The notes under the pieces are model-generated. The model was not told the DNA's origin, did no database searches, and saw nothing but the letters and a program-made list of their open reading frames with translations. From Pseudomonas orientalis (GTDB taxonomy: Bacteria; Pseudomonadota; Gammaproteobacteria; Pseudomonadales; Pseudomonadaceae): DNA of 64,000 nt. The stretch lies in contig NZ_JYLM01000004.1 in the NCBI RefSeq assembly GCF_001439815.1, positions 248,001 through 312,000 on the forward strand, read 5' to 3'. Below are positions 9,082 to 18,301 of this stretch, piece after piece. Position 1 is the first letter of the stretch; each line of letters opens with the position of its first letter. The position numbers and the translations under genes were made by a program.

Positions 9082-9178
9082 GAGCGAGCTTGCTCGCGAA
9101 AAAAACCAACGATGACGCAGCGCTATCAGGCAGCCCGCGTTGTTCTCAAGTTCTTCGCGAGCAAGCTCGCTCCTACAA
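9076..9178. repeat. REPIN, GTAGGAGCGAG family
   Basis: TTGTAGGAGCGAGCTTGCTC and its inverted copy GAGCAAGCTCGCTCCTACAA flank a centre containing ACGATGACGCAGCGCTATCA. The left unit overlaps the stop codon of the LysR gene; the rest separates it from the transporter genes. Confidence 0.9.
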
Positions 9179-9277
9179 AGAATACCAATACCCCTATCAC
9201 TCCCTTTTGCCCTTCTGCCACATCAGCGACGCATTCCCTCCCTAGCATGGCCTTCATTCGTTCGATGAGGCGCTACC

Positions 9278-10342
9278 ATGCACACAGCCCTGACTCACCC
9301 CGGCGCACCGATGAAGGTGCGCGGTATCCAGAAACGCTTCGGCGCTTTTACCGCGCTGGACAACGTGTCCCTGGACGTCGCCGCCGGGGAGTTGGTGTGC
9401 CTGCTGGGCCCGTCCGGCTGCGGCAAGACCACGATGCTGCGCTGCATCGCCGGCCTTGAGCGCCAGGACAGCGGCGAACTTTACCTGGGTGACCGCGATG
9501 TTTCCCTGCTGCCGCCCCAGGCGCGGGACTACGGCATTTTATTCCAGTCCTACGCGCTGTTTCCCAATCTGACTGTTGAAGCGAACATCGGCTACGGCCT
9601 TACCGGCAGCGGCCGCGACGAGGTGCGCAAGCGTGTCGGGCAGATGCTCGAGCTGGTCGGGCTGCTCGGCAGCGAAAAGAAATACCCCGGCCAACTGTCC
9701 GGCGGGCAACAGCAGCGGGTCGCCCTGGCACGCGCCCTGGCACCGGCACCGTCGTTATTGCTGCTGGATGAACCCATGTCGGCCCTCGACGCCCAGGTGC
9801 GCGAGCATCTGTGCACCGAGCTGCGCCAACTCCAGCGACGCCTGGGCATCACCACGCTGATGGTCACCCACAATCAGGACGAAGCCATGCTGATGGCCGA
9901 CCGTATCGCGGTGATGAACAACGGCAAGGTCGAGCAATACGCGACGCCCCAGGACATCTACGACCGTCCGGCCACGCCGTTCGTGGCGGAGTTTGTCGGC
10001 CAGGGCAACTGGTTGCCGTTCAGCCGCAACAGCGCCAGCCACGCCCAGGTCGGTGGGATGAATATGCGCCTGGCCGACGATGCCGGCATGGCCGCATCCG
10101 GGCGCCTGTTCTGCCGGCCGGAAGCCATCAGCGTGAACCCGCCGGTGCATGAAGAAAATCTGTTTGCGGCCAAGGTCCGCGAGATCACATTTCTGGGCAA
10201 CCGCTGCCGCATGAGCTTCGAACTGGCGCAGCTGCCGGGCCACCCGTTGCTGGCCGAACTTGCGCCACAGGACATGCCGCGCCTGGGCGCGCAGGATATC
10301 TGGGTAGCGCTGCCGCCGCGCAGTCTGCAGGTGTTTGCCTGA
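9278..10342 (+). CDS. ABC transporter ATP-binding protein, 2-aminoethylphosphonate type
   Basis: This 354-residue cytoplasmic ATPase powers the import system encoded by the next two genes. Walker A GPSGCGKT is at 44-51, the Q-loop at FQSYALF, the ABC signature LSGGQQQ at 141-147, Walker B LLLLDEP at 161-167 and the switch His in VTHNQDEA. A C-terminal TOBE-like domain follows, as in CUT1/Fe/phosphonate importers. The gene set and order (ATPase, fused double permease, binding protein, FAD enzyme, HDIG protein) match the putative AEP transporter families rather than the iron types. It ends one base before the permease start. Confidence 0.88.
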   Translation: MHTALTHPGAPMKVRGIQKRFGAFTALDNVSLDVAAGELVCLLGPSGCGKTTMLRCIAGLERQDSGELYLGDRDVSLLPPQARDYGILFQSYALFPNLTVEANIGYGLTGSGRDEVRKRVGQMLELVGLLGSEKKYPGQLSGGQQQRVALARALAPAPSLLLLDEPMSALDAQVREHLCTELRQLQRRLGITTLMVTHNQDEAMLMADRIAVMNNGKVEQYATPQDIYDRPATPFVAEFVGQGNWLPFSRNSASHAQVGGMNMRLADDAGMAASGRLFCRPEAISVNPPVHEENLFAAKVREITFLGNRCRMSFELAQLPGHPLLAELAPQDMPRLGAQDIWVALPPRSLQVFA

Positions 10343-10343
10343 G

Positions 10344-12056
10344 ATGGCTGCGGTCATGACCGTGCCGCTGCCGCGTCAGGTGTCCCGCGCCGAGTGGGGC
10401 GACCGCCTCTTCGTGGTCGGCGGCAAATGGCTCTGGCTGGGCCTGTTGGTGGTGGCGGTGTTGCTGCCGTTGCTGGCGATCTTCTGGCGCGGCTTGAGCA
10501 GCGAAGCCGGGCAGGGCGGCGGCCTGATCGCCGCACGGGAATTGCTGACAGGCGCCAACTTCCACTGGTTGCTGGGCAATAGTCTGAAAGTCTCCCTCAG
10601 CGTAGCCGCCATTGTCGTACCGCTGGCGTATCTGTTTGCCTACGCGCTGCAGCGCACCCTGATTCCCGGCAAGGTGATCTGGCGCGGCGTGTCGCTGCTG
10701 CCCTTGATGGCGCCATCGATGCTGCCGGGCATCGCGCTGGTGTATCTGTTCGGCAACCAGGGGCTGTTGCGCGGTTGGCTCTCGGACAATATCTACGGCT
10801 TCTGGGGCATCGTGCTGGGCGAAGTGATTTACACCTTTCCACACGCCCTGATGATTCTGCTGTCCGCATTGTCGCTGGCGGATGCGCGCTTGTTCGACGC
10901 GGCCTCCAGCATGGGCGCCAGCCCCGCCCGGGCGTTTCGCAGCATCACCTGGCCGGCCACGCGCCAGGCGGTGTTTGCGGCGTTCTGTCTGGTGTTTACC
11001 CTGACCATCACCGACTTCGGCGTGCCGGTGGTGGTGGGGGGTGACTATCAGGTACTGGCGTTGGAAGCCTACAAAGCCGTGGTCGGTCAGCAACAATTCG
11101 GGCGTGGCGCGTTGATCGGCATGGTGCTGCTGTTGCCGGCGCTGTTCAGCTTTGGCGTGGATGGGTGGTTGCGCCGCCGTCACGCTGATGCCATGAGCGG
11201 CCGTGCCCAAGTCTTTCAACCGCTGCCGTCGCGTTCACGGGATGGCTGCTACCTGGCTATCGTGCTGCTGATCTGCGCGGCCCTGCTGCTGGTGTTCGGC
11301 ATGGCGGTGTATTCCTCGCTGGTCAAATTCTGGCCCTATAACCTGTCGCTGTCGTTCAACCACTACCAGTTCGAAGACACCGCCGGCGGCGGTTGGCTGG
11401 CCTATCGCAACAGCCTGACCCTGGCGCTGTGCACGGCGCTGATCGGCAGTGTGCTGATCTTCACGGGTGCCTATTTGATGGAAAAAACCAAGGGCCAAAA
11501 GGGCCTGAATCTGGCCCTGCGCCTGCTCAGTTTCGTGCCGATGGCGGTGCCGGGCCTGGTGCTGGGCCTGGGCTACGTGTTCTTTTTCAACCTCGGCGGC
11601 AACCCGCTGCATGTGTTCTACGGCAGCATGGCGCTGCTGGTGGCGTGCACCATCGCCCACTACCTGACCACTGCGCAAATGACCGCCACCACCGCACTGC
11701 GCCAGTTGGACGCCGAATTCGAAGCTGCCGCGCTGTCCCTCAAGGCGCCGTTGTACCGTCACTATCTGCGCGTCACGGTGCCGATCTGCCTGCCGGCGCT
11801 GCTGGACATCCTGCGCTATCTGTTTGTGTCGGCGATGACCACCGTGTCCGCCGCGATCTTCCTCTACAGCCCCGACACCATCCTTGCCGCCGTCGCCGTA
11901 TTGAACATGGACGATGCCGGCAATGTGGGCGGCGCGGCGGCCATGTCGACCCTGATTCTGCTCACCTCGGGCGGCGTCTCGCTGCTGCTGGCGTGGGCTT
12001 GCCGTGGCGCCTTGCGCCGTTCTCAAGCCTGGCGCCAGACCGCGCCGGGGCAATGA
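10344..12056 (+). CDS. ABC transporter permease (fused two-domain), 2-aminoethylphosphonate type
   Basis: This 570-residue inner-membrane protein contains two consecutive permease domains, each with about six hydrophobic segments and its own EAA coupling loop: MGASPARAFRSITWPAT in the first half and LSLKAPLYRHYLRVTVP in the second. A single polypeptide therefore provides the whole channel. The ATG right after the ATPase stop was chosen; a second ATG 15 bases later and a TTG 9 bases earlier are possible. It lies between the ATPase and binding-protein genes, so one operon is likely. Confidence 0.88.
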   Translation: MAAVMTVPLPRQVSRAEWGDRLFVVGGKWLWLGLLVVAVLLPLLAIFWRGLSSEAGQGGGLIAARELLTGANFHWLLGNSLKVSLSVAAIVVPLAYLFAYALQRTLIPGKVIWRGVSLLPLMAPSMLPGIALVYLFGNQGLLRGWLSDNIYGFWGIVLGEVIYTFPHALMILLSALSLADARLFDAASSMGASPARAFRSITWPATRQAVFAAFCLVFTLTITDFGVPVVVGGDYQVLALEAYKAVVGQQQFGRGALIGMVLLLPALFSFGVDGWLRRRHADAMSGRAQVFQPLPSRSRDGCYLAIVLLICAALLLVFGMAVYSSLVKFWPYNLSLSFNHYQFEDTAGGGWLAYRNSLTLALCTALIGSVLIFTGAYLMEKTKGQKGLNLALRLLSFVPMAVPGLVLGLGYVFFFNLGGNPLHVFYGSMALLVACTIAHYLTTAQMTATTALRQLDAEFEAAALSLKAPLYRHYLRVTVPICLPALLDILRYLFVSAMTTVSAAIFLYSPDTILAAVAVLNMDDAGNVGGAAAMSTLILLTSGGVSLLLAWACRGALRRSQAWRQTAPGQ

Positions 12057-12076
12057 TCTTTCAAAGGAGGTATCCG

Positions 12077-13090
12077 ATGTTCAAGCCCCTGGCGCTGGTC
12101 GCTGCCGTACTCACTGCATTCAGCCTGAATGCCTTCGCCAAGACCGAGCTGACCGTGTACACGGCCCTCGAAGCCGAGCAGTTGAAGAGCTATAAAAAAG
12201 CGTTTGAGCAGGCCAACCCCGACATCGAGATCAAATGGGTGCGTGATTCCACTGGGATCATCACCGCCAAACTGCTGGCCGAAAAAGACCGCCCGCAAGC
12301 CGACGTGGTCTGGGGGCTGGCCGCTTCCAGCCTGGCGATCCTCGACCAGCAAGGCATGCTCGATACCTATGCCCCGAAAGACCTGGACAAGATCGGCAAA
12401 AACTACCGCGACGCCGCCAACCCGCCGGCCTGGGTCGGCATGGATGTGTGGGCGGCGACCATTTGCTTCAATACGGTGGAGGCCGAAAAGCAGGGCCTGA
12501 GCAAACCGGTGAGCTGGCAGGACCTGACCAAACCTGAGTACAAGGGCAAGATCGTGATGCCCAACCCGGCCTCGTCCGGCACCGGCTTCCTGGACGTGAG
12601 CGCCTGGTTGCAGACCTTCGGCGAGAAGCAGGGCTGGCAGTACATGGACGACCTGCACCAGAACATCGGCCAGTACGTTCACTCGGGCTCCAAGCCGTGC
12701 AAGCTGGCGGCATCCGGTGAGTTCCCGATCGGAATTTCGTTTGAATACCCGGCCGTACAATTGAAGCGCCAGGGCGCACCGCTGGACATCATCCTGCCCA
12801 AAGAAGGCCTGGGCTGGGACATCGAAGCGACGGCAGTGATCAAGGGTACGACCCATGCCGAGGCTGCGAAAAAACTCGCGGATTTCTCTGCAAGCACAGC
12901 GGCGATGGATTTGTACAAGGACAATTTTGCGGTTCTGGCCCAGCCAGGCATTGCCAAGCCCCAGACCGAGTTGCCCGCCGATTATGAGCAGCGGTTGATC
13001 AAGAATGACTTTGACTGGGCGTCGAAGCATCGCGACAGCATCCTGGCTGAGTGGCGCAAGCGTTATGACGGGAAGTCGGAGAAACAATAA
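12077..13090 (+). CDS. ABC transporter substrate-binding protein, 2-aminoethylphosphonate type
   Basis: This 337-residue periplasmic protein starts with a clear signal peptide (MFKPLALVAAVLTAFSLNAFA, cut before KTELTVYT). The mature part has the LTVYTALE start and DVVWGLAASS pattern of the iron/AEP binding-protein family. The start is fixed by a strong AAAGGAGG six bases upstream. It is 20 bases after the permease gene. Its ligand is inferred from the two downstream phosphonate-associated enzymes; the iron-binding relatives in the same fold are the main alternative. Confidence 0.88.
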   Translation: MFKPLALVAAVLTAFSLNAFAKTELTVYTALEAEQLKSYKKAFEQANPDIEIKWVRDSTGIITAKLLAEKDRPQADVVWGLAASSLAILDQQGMLDTYAPKDLDKIGKNYRDAANPPAWVGMDVWAATICFNTVEAEKQGLSKPVSWQDLTKPEYKGKIVMPNPASSGTGFLDVSAWLQTFGEKQGWQYMDDLHQNIGQYVHSGSKPCKLAASGEFPIGISFEYPAVQLKRQGAPLDIILPKEGLGWDIEATAVIKGTTHAEAAKKLADFSASTAAMDLYKDNFAVLAQPGIAKPQTELPADYEQRLIKNDFDWASKHRDSILAEWRKRYDGKSEKQ

Positions 13091-13104
13091 CTTTTACCTC
13101 AACC

Positions 13105-13204
13105 TGTAGGAGCGAGCTTGCTCGCGAAAAACTAACAGGCGACGCGGGTAATCAGACTCACTGCGTCATCGTTGGCGACTTTCGCGAGCAAGCTCGCTCC
13201 TACA
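13105..13204. repeat. REPIN, GTAGGAGCGAG family
   Basis: Inverted REP units CTGTAGGAGCGAGCTTGCTC and its complement lie around a ~55-base centre. It falls inside the aminophosphonate cassette, between the binding protein and the FAD oxidoreductase, and could attenuate or stabilise the transcript there. Confidence 0.9.
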
Positions 13205-13220
13205 GAGGGCTGCATACTCC

Positions 13221-14348
13221 ATGACAGATTTACTAATTGTCGGCGCCGGCATCCTCGGCCTGTCCCACGCCTACGCCGCCGCCAGACGCGGCCTCAAGGT
13301 CAAGGTGTTCGAACGCAGCGCCACGCCATTGGGCGCCTCGGTACGCAACTTCGGCCAGGCGCTGGTCACCGGCCAACCGCCGGGGCCGATGCTCGACCTG
13401 GCAAGGGAAAGCCGCGCTATCTGGGGGCATTGGGCCCAAGTGGCCGGCCTTGCGCTCAAGCGCAATGGCGCCTACCTGTTCGCCCGCACCGAAGCCGAAG
13501 AGCACCTGCTCCAAGCCTTCTGCGCCGGGCGCGCCCGCGAGCACGGCTACAACGTCGAGTTGCTGCAAGGCGCGGCCTTGAACGACCTGTACGGCGGCCA
13601 GTTCCGCCATCACCGCGCCGCGCTGCATGGCAGGGACGATCAGCAGCTCTATTCGCGTGAAGCGATCCCGGCGCTGATCAACTACCTGGCTCAAGCGCTG
13701 AACGTGGAGTTTCACTTTTCCACCCTCGTGCATGACGTCCAGCCGGGCCAGTTGCACAGCACGGCGGGGCGTTTTCGTGGCGAGCAGATCATTGTGTGTT
13801 CCGGTCACGACTACCAGACCCTGCTGGCCGAATCGATCGCCGCGCTCAACCCGCAAGTCTGCCGCCTGCAAATGCTACGGGCGCGGCCGGCGTTGAATCT
13901 GGACCTGCAACATGCCTTGCTGACCGGCCTCAGCTGCGTGCATTACGGCGCGTTTGCAGACTTGCCCGAGGCCGCAGCGGTACAGGCGCAGATCCTGCGC
14001 GAAACGCCGCACCTGCACGCACACGGCATCCACCTGCTGATCAGCCCTACGCCCCATGGCGACCTGATCATCGGCGATTCCCACGATTACGGCAGCGATG
14101 CATCGCCTTTCAATGCCGAACAGGTCGATGACTGGATGATCGAACTGGCCGAGCAGACCCTGGGCTGCAAGATCCAGGTGGTGGAGCGTTGGCAGGGCGT
14201 ATATGGCTCGCGTGGGCCGGGGCCGTTTTCGTTTGTGCAAGCGGCTGCAGGCGTCAGCGTCGCGTTAATGCATACCGGTGTGGGCATGAGCGTGGGGCCG
14301 GCGATGGCCGAGCGAAATATCACGTCATTGTGGGGGCCGGCGTCATGA
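13221..14348 (+). CDS. FAD-dependent amine oxidoreductase of phosphonate clusters (TIGR03364-like)
   Basis: This 375-residue protein has an N-terminal Rossmann motif DLLIVGAGILGLSHAYAA and the DAO-type fold ending GVGMSVGPAMAE. Members of this family sit next to AEP transporters and phosphonate-breaking enzymes. They are thought to oxidise aminophosphonates, including N-methylated forms, at the amine. The stop overlaps the start of the next gene (ATGA), so the two are translationally coupled. The exact substrate cannot be read from the sequence; sarcosine or glycine oxidase-like activity is the alternative. Confidence 0.82.
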   Translation: MTDLLIVGAGILGLSHAYAAARRGLKVKVFERSATPLGASVRNFGQALVTGQPPGPMLDLARESRAIWGHWAQVAGLALKRNGAYLFARTEAEEHLLQAFCAGRAREHGYNVELLQGAALNDLYGGQFRHHRAALHGRDDQQLYSREAIPALINYLAQALNVEFHFSTLVHDVQPGQLHSTAGRFRGEQIIVCSGHDYQTLLAESIAALNPQVCRLQMLRARPALNLDLQHALLTGLSCVHYGAFADLPEAAAVQAQILRETPHLHAHGIHLLISPTPHGDLIIGDSHDYGSDASPFNAEQVDDWMIELAEQTLGCKIQVVERWQGVYGSRGPGPFSFVQAAAGVSVALMHTGVGMSVGPAMAERNITSLWGPAS

Positions 14349-14917
14349 GTCGCGAGCGCTTGATTGCCGAGCTGTTCGGCCTGTACGAGCGGCATGGCAC
14401 GGCGGATTACATCGGCGAGCCGGTGTCGCAGATCGAGCACATGTCCCAGGCCGCGCAGTGTGCGATGAACGAAGGTTTCGACGACGAAGTGGTGCTGGCG
14501 GCGTTCTTCCACGATATCGGCCACCTATGCGGCCAGAGTGGCGAGGGCATGGGCGGTTACGGTGTGCTCAGCCATGAGCGGCTGGGCGCAGATTACCTGC
14601 GCCGTGCAGGCTTCAGTGAACGCATGGCGAAATTGGTGGAGTATCACGTACAAGCCAAGCGTTACCTGACCTTCACGCAGCCGGACTATTACGCACAGTT
14701 GAGCGAGGCCAGCCGCCGTACACTGGCGTATCAGGGCGGCGTGATGACCGCGCAGCAAGCACAGGCGTTCGAGCAGGACCCGCTCTGTCACATCAGCCTG
14801 CGCATGCGCCATTGGGACGAACAGGCCAAACAGATGCACGTATCGTTGCTGGACCTTGAAGTGCTCAAGGCCAAGGCCCTGCGACTATTGGCGGATCAGG
14901 CTTCGTTCAGCCGCTGA
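14345..14917 (+). CDS. PhnZ-like HDIG-domain oxygenase of phosphonate degradation
   Basis: This 190-residue protein has the HD motif FFHDIGH (H56, D57, H60), an upstream metal His (IEH, H32) and YIGE with Y22 and E25. PhnZ, a mixed-valence di-iron oxygenase that cleaves the C-P bond of 1-hydroxy-2-aminoethylphosphonate, has the same arrangement two residues further along, with Tyr and Glu contacting the substrate. A metal-dependent oxygenase role is therefore likelier than a phosphohydrolase. No PhnY hydroxylase partner is encoded in the window. Its 3' end overlaps the convergent DUF3482 gene by 22 bases. Confidence 0.82.
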   Translation: MSRERLIAELFGLYERHGTADYIGEPVSQIEHMSQAAQCAMNEGFDDEVVLAAFFHDIGHLCGQSGEGMGGYGVLSHERLGADYLRRAGFSERMAKLVEYHVQAKRYLTFTQPDYYAQLSEASRRTLAYQGGVMTAQQAQAFEQDPLCHISLRMRHWDEQAKQMHVSLLDLEVLKAKALRLLADQASFSR

Positions 14918-16263
14918 GCCAGCACCTCGATCTGCTCCTGACGCTCGGCCTGGCTCAACTTGGCATGTGGGTTGAGCGACGACCATTGCGGATAGGCGCG
15001 GGCCTTGTTCAACGCGTCCGGCAGCTTGCCTTCGCGCCAGGTCTGGTCCTGGGGCGTATCGACCTTGATGCTGTGCATTGCCGCATGCCCGCGCAGGTTC
15101 AAGGCCTTGAGCAACTGGCGCTGGCGCAGGGCGAGCAGGCGCAGCACGCTGTCGTCGACGGTCAGCTCGCGCTGGCCCTTGATCTTGCCGAGCAGGCGAC
15201 TGCCGTAGCTGCGAGCGGTTTGCAGGGCGCCGCCGGCAATCGCGCCGGCCAGCGCAGCAGCGCCAAGGGTCAGACCGCCGACCAGCAGGTCCACACCGGC
15301 GCCTGCCGCCGCGCCTGCCGCGATCCCCCCACCGACGCGCACGCCAAGTTGCTTGAGGGTCTGCGGGTTGAACAGGTCGTCACCCCAGCGCCCGTCCAGC
15401 AGCGGCAAGTCGCTTGCAGCGGCGTCCTGCGGGCGGAAACCAAATAGCTTGAGCAACGCGTCCACACACTTCTGTTCGCGCTGGCGCACGGCTTTGCGTA
15501 AATCACTGATGGCTTGTGGTTCATCGTCAGTCACCACACTGCGGCGGCAGGCCGCGCAGTCGATCAGCAGTTCGGCGATCAAGCGTGCGGCGCTTTGCTG
15601 GCGGGCCTGGCGCTGGGCCTGCTGATCAAGGATCAGCCGCTCCAACTGCGGCCGTGCGCTTTCCAGCAGCAGGGCCAGGCTTTCATACAATCGGCGTTCG
15701 CCGTCTTCGGGCGGTGCCACGCTGTCGAAACGCACCAGCGCATGCAGGCCGAGACGGGCCAGGGCTTCGCGCCAGTCCGGTTCGCGATGGTCGGCGCTGC
15801 TGACAAAATTAAGCACCGGCAGCAAAGGTTTTCCGCAACTGGCCAGCACTTGCAGCTCATCGCGGTACTTGGCCAGCACCGGCTCGCGGGCATCGATCAC
15901 ATACAGGCCGGCATCCGAGGCCAGCAGTTGGCGCAGCACCTTGGCTTCCTGCTCGAAGCGTTGGCGCGCCTCGCTGCCTTCCAGGAATCGCGCCAGGCGT
16001 GCCGGACCGTCGAGGCGTTCGCCGGGGCGGTCCAGGCGTTCCAGGTAGTCGAGCAGGGCGATGGCATCTTCCAGGCCGGGCGTGTCGTACAACTCCAGCA
16101 AGGCTTCGCCGTCCACCGACAAGCGTGCGCCTTCCACATGCCGTGTGGTACTGGGACGATGGGAGACTTCGCCAAAGCCCACATCGCGGGTCAGGGTGCG
16201 CAGCAGCGAGGTCTTGCCCACATTGGTATGGCCGACCACGGCAAGCTTCAGCGGTTTAGTCAT
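14896..16263 (-). CDS. GTPase with DUF3482 domain
   Basis: This 455-residue protein begins with a GTP-binding domain: P-loop GHTNVGKTS at 11-19, switch region RPSTTRHVEG and DTPGLED. The C-terminal half holds a glycine/alanine-rich hydrophobic stretch (GGGIAAGAAAGAGVDLL, GAIAGGALQTA) that may insert in or lie on the membrane. It overlaps the upstream DUF2868 gene by 8 bases; the two are usually found together in Pseudomonas. Function is unknown; a dynamin-like or membrane-stress GTPase role is only a guess. Confidence 0.85.
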   Translation of the reverse strand: MTKPLKLAVVGHTNVGKTSLLRTLTRDVGFGEVSHRPSTTRHVEGARLSVDGEALLELYDTPGLEDAIALLDYLERLDRPGERLDGPARLARFLEGSEARQRFEQEAKVLRQLLASDAGLYVIDAREPVLAKYRDELQVLASCGKPLLPVLNFVSSADHREPDWREALARLGLHALVRFDSVAPPEDGERRLYESLALLLESARPQLERLILDQQAQRQARQQSAARLIAELLIDCAACRRSVVTDDEPQAISDLRKAVRQREQKCVDALLKLFGFRPQDAAASDLPLLDGRWGDDLFNPQTLKQLGVRVGGGIAAGAAAGAGVDLLVGGLTLGAAALAGAIAGGALQTARSYGSRLLGKIKGQRELTVDDSVLRLLALRQRQLLKALNLRGHAAMHSIKVDTPQDQTWREGKLPDALNKARAYPQWSSLNPHAKLSQAERQEQIEVLAQRLNEA

Positions 16264-17635
16264 GACCGGTCTCCAGCCAGTTCAGCGGCGCGCAATCGGC
16301 GAAGGGCAGTTCCAGTTGCTGCAGTGCGTTGTGCCAGTCGCCCAGGCGCTCGGCGTCCAGCGCCTGGCCGGGCGGCGCTTGCAGCAGCCACACGCGGGTG
16401 GCTGCCGCACTGCGCGCCAGTTCGCTGATCAGCGCCAGGCTGCCACGGTCGGGCGAGCGGCGCGGGTCGCAGGCGATGGCCAGGCGCGCGGGTGGGAAAC
16501 GGCTGAGTTGTTCCAGCAGTTTGTTGCGCGATTCGCGGCTGTCGAGGATGCCGGCGTTCTTCACATTGCCGGGCAGTTTGGGCGGCCAGGGGCGCTGGTC
16601 GTCCAGTTCGATGGCGACCAGCAGCGCGCCATCGCTTTGCAGCTCGCTGACGCCGCCGGTCACGTGGTGCAGGTGTTCCGGCGCCGCATCATTGACCCCC
16701 AGCCGCTCGCTGCTGGGCATCAGGCGTTCGCGCAGTTGGGCGTAGCCGGGCAGGTTGAGGTCCAGGCGCAAAGCGGCGCGCCCGCGCTTCCAGCGCCACA
16801 GGCACAGCAGCGCGAGGGTCAGCCGGGGCAGCAGGCCGTAGACCAGCAGCACACCCACCAGCCAGGCGGCCCAGGCTTGACGGGCGCTTTCGATATTCAG
16901 CGCGGAATCGCCGCTGGCGCGGATCATTTCAACTGTCGGTACATTGAATCCGAGCAGGGCGGGCAGGGTGCCGAGGGCCTGGGTGACGGCGATGAAGGTA
17001 TCCGCGCCGAGAAGGGTGGTTTCCCACACAAAGCCGTAGCGCCGGGTGGCGAGCAGCATCAGCAAAATCAGCATGGCGCTGAGCAACGCCAGCAACCACA
17101 GGCTGTTGACCAGAACGCCGATTGCCCAGCGATTGAGTTTTTGCCGTTGCAACAGCAGCAGCAACGCCGGGGCCAACTGCGCGGCCTTGGCATCGCGCGC
17201 GAGTTTTTCGCTGAGCCATAGCCACAGGCGGCCAAGGCTGGCGCCGTGTTCGCCGGCAAACAGCAGGCCCAGGGCCCAACTGAGCAGCAGGATCAGGTTC
17301 AGGCCGAGCAGGCTGCCCAGGGCCCAGAACACATTCACCGCGGTCAGACCGTTGCCCAGCGCGGCAAACGCCAGGCCGGCGCCGCTGATCACCGCGACGA
17401 TCGCCAGCAGCACCAGTGCCAGGCGCGCGCCTTGCAGCCAACGACCGAGGGCGGCGGTGAGACCGTCGCGTTCGGCCAGGTGCAGGGCGCGCTGCTGGAT
17501 GCGTGTCGGCAGGTCGCCACCGGCCATGCGGGCCAGGCGGTTGGCTTCGAGGTCTTCCAGGGGGCCGGCGTGTTCTTCGCGCAGGCGCACGGTTTCGGTC
17601 AGCCAGAGTTTTTGCAGCGGGTTCAGTGCAGTCAC
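16256..17635 (-). CDS. DUF2868 membrane protein
   Basis: This 459-residue protein has several predicted membrane helices in its first two thirds (LALVLLAIVAVISGAGLAFAA, LIALLSAML-type stretches) and a soluble C-terminal part rich in Leu/Arg. The cytoplasmic tail contains an RLAIACDPRRSPDRGS segment. It is translated just ahead of, and overlaps, the DUF3482 GTPase, so the pair probably acts together at the inner membrane. The start ATG is divergent from folA by about 70 bases. No function is known to me. Confidence 0.85.
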   Translation of the reverse strand: MTALNPLQKLWLTETVRLREEHAGPLEDLEANRLARMAGGDLPTRIQQRALHLAERDGLTAALGRWLQGARLALVLLAIVAVISGAGLAFAALGNGLTAVNVFWALGSLLGLNLILLLSWALGLLFAGEHGASLGRLWLWLSEKLARDAKAAQLAPALLLLLQRQKLNRWAIGVLVNSLWLLALLSAMLILLMLLATRRYGFVWETTLLGADTFIAVTQALGTLPALLGFNVPTVEMIRASGDSALNIESARQAWAAWLVGVLLVYGLLPRLTLALLCLWRWKRGRAALRLDLNLPGYAQLRERLMPSSERLGVNDAAPEHLHHVTGGVSELQSDGALLVAIELDDQRPWPPKLPGNVKNAGILDSRESRNKLLEQLSRFPPARLAIACDPRRSPDRGSLALISELARSAAATRVWLLQAPPGQALDAERLGDWHNALQQLELPFADCAPLNWLETGHD

Positions 17636-17704
17636 GCGCTGTCCTGTCGTGTTGATGAGGTTGGAGCATAACCGCTGACTCGCGGCTCTGGTATTCTCGT
17701 CGTC

Positions 17705-18217
17705 ATGAAAAAAACTCTCCCTTTAAGCCTGATCGCAGCCCTCGGTGAAAACCGCGTGATCGGCGTCGACAACAGCATGCCCTGGCATTTGCCGGGGGAT
17801 TTCAAGTATTTCAAGGCCACCACCCTGGGCAAGCCGATCATCATGGGGCGCAAGACCTGGGATTCCCTGGGTCGACCGCTGCCGGGGCGGCTGAACCTTG
17901 TGGTCAGCCGTCAGACCGACCTGAGGCTTGAAGGTGCGCAAGTGTTTCCATCACTGGAGGCGGCGGTGGAGCGCGCCGAGGCGTGGGCCAAGGCCCAGGG
18001 TGTGGACGAGCTGATGTTGATCGGCGGCGCGCAGTTGTATGCCCAGGGGCTGGAAGAGGCGGATCGCCTGTACTTGACACGGGTGGCGTTGAGCCCGGAA
18101 GGGGATGCGTGGTTTCCGGCGTTTGATGAGAACCAATGGAAGCTGGTGTCGAATGTGGAGAACCCGGCCGAAGGGGATAAACCGGCTTACAACTTTGAAG
18201 TCTGGGAGAAAGCTTAA
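17705..18217 (+). CDS. folA: Dihydrofolate reductase
   Basis: This 170-residue cytoplasmic enzyme reduces dihydrofolate to tetrahydrofolate with NADPH, supplying thymidylate, purine and methionine synthesis. The N-terminus SLIAALGENRVIGVDNSMPW, the catalytic acid in HLPGDF, the NADPH motif IIMGRKTWDSLGRPLPGR and IGGAQLYAQ are all typical. It pairs functionally with thymidylate synthase; in pseudomonads thyA normally lies nearby, and here only a stump of a thyA gene remains in the window ~12 kb upstream. It converges on tcyP across a REPIN. Confidence 0.97.
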   Translation: MKKTLPLSLIAALGENRVIGVDNSMPWHLPGDFKYFKATTLGKPIIMGRKTWDSLGRPLPGRLNLVVSRQTDLRLEGAQVFPSLEAAVERAEAWAKAQGVDELMLIGGAQLYAQGLEEADRLYLTRVALSPEGDAWFPAFDENQWKLVSNVENPAEGDKPAYNFEVWEKA

Positions 18218-18220
18218 AAG

Positions 18221-18295
18221 CATCGGGGGCAAGCCCCCTCCCACACTTGAATGTATTCACACATCAAATGTGGGAGGGGGCTTGCCCCCGATAGC
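18221..18295. repeat. Inverted REP pair, GTGGGAGGGGG family, inside-out orientation
   Basis: Here the units are arranged with the CCCACA/TGTGGG ends facing inward (GGGGGCAAGCCCCCTCCCAC ... GTGGGAGGGGGCTTGCCCCC) around a ~20-base centre, the reverse of most copies in the window. The resulting very long stem lies between the convergent folA and tcyP genes and could act as a bidirectional terminator. Confidence 0.88.
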
Positions 18296-18301
18296 GCTCT
18301 A

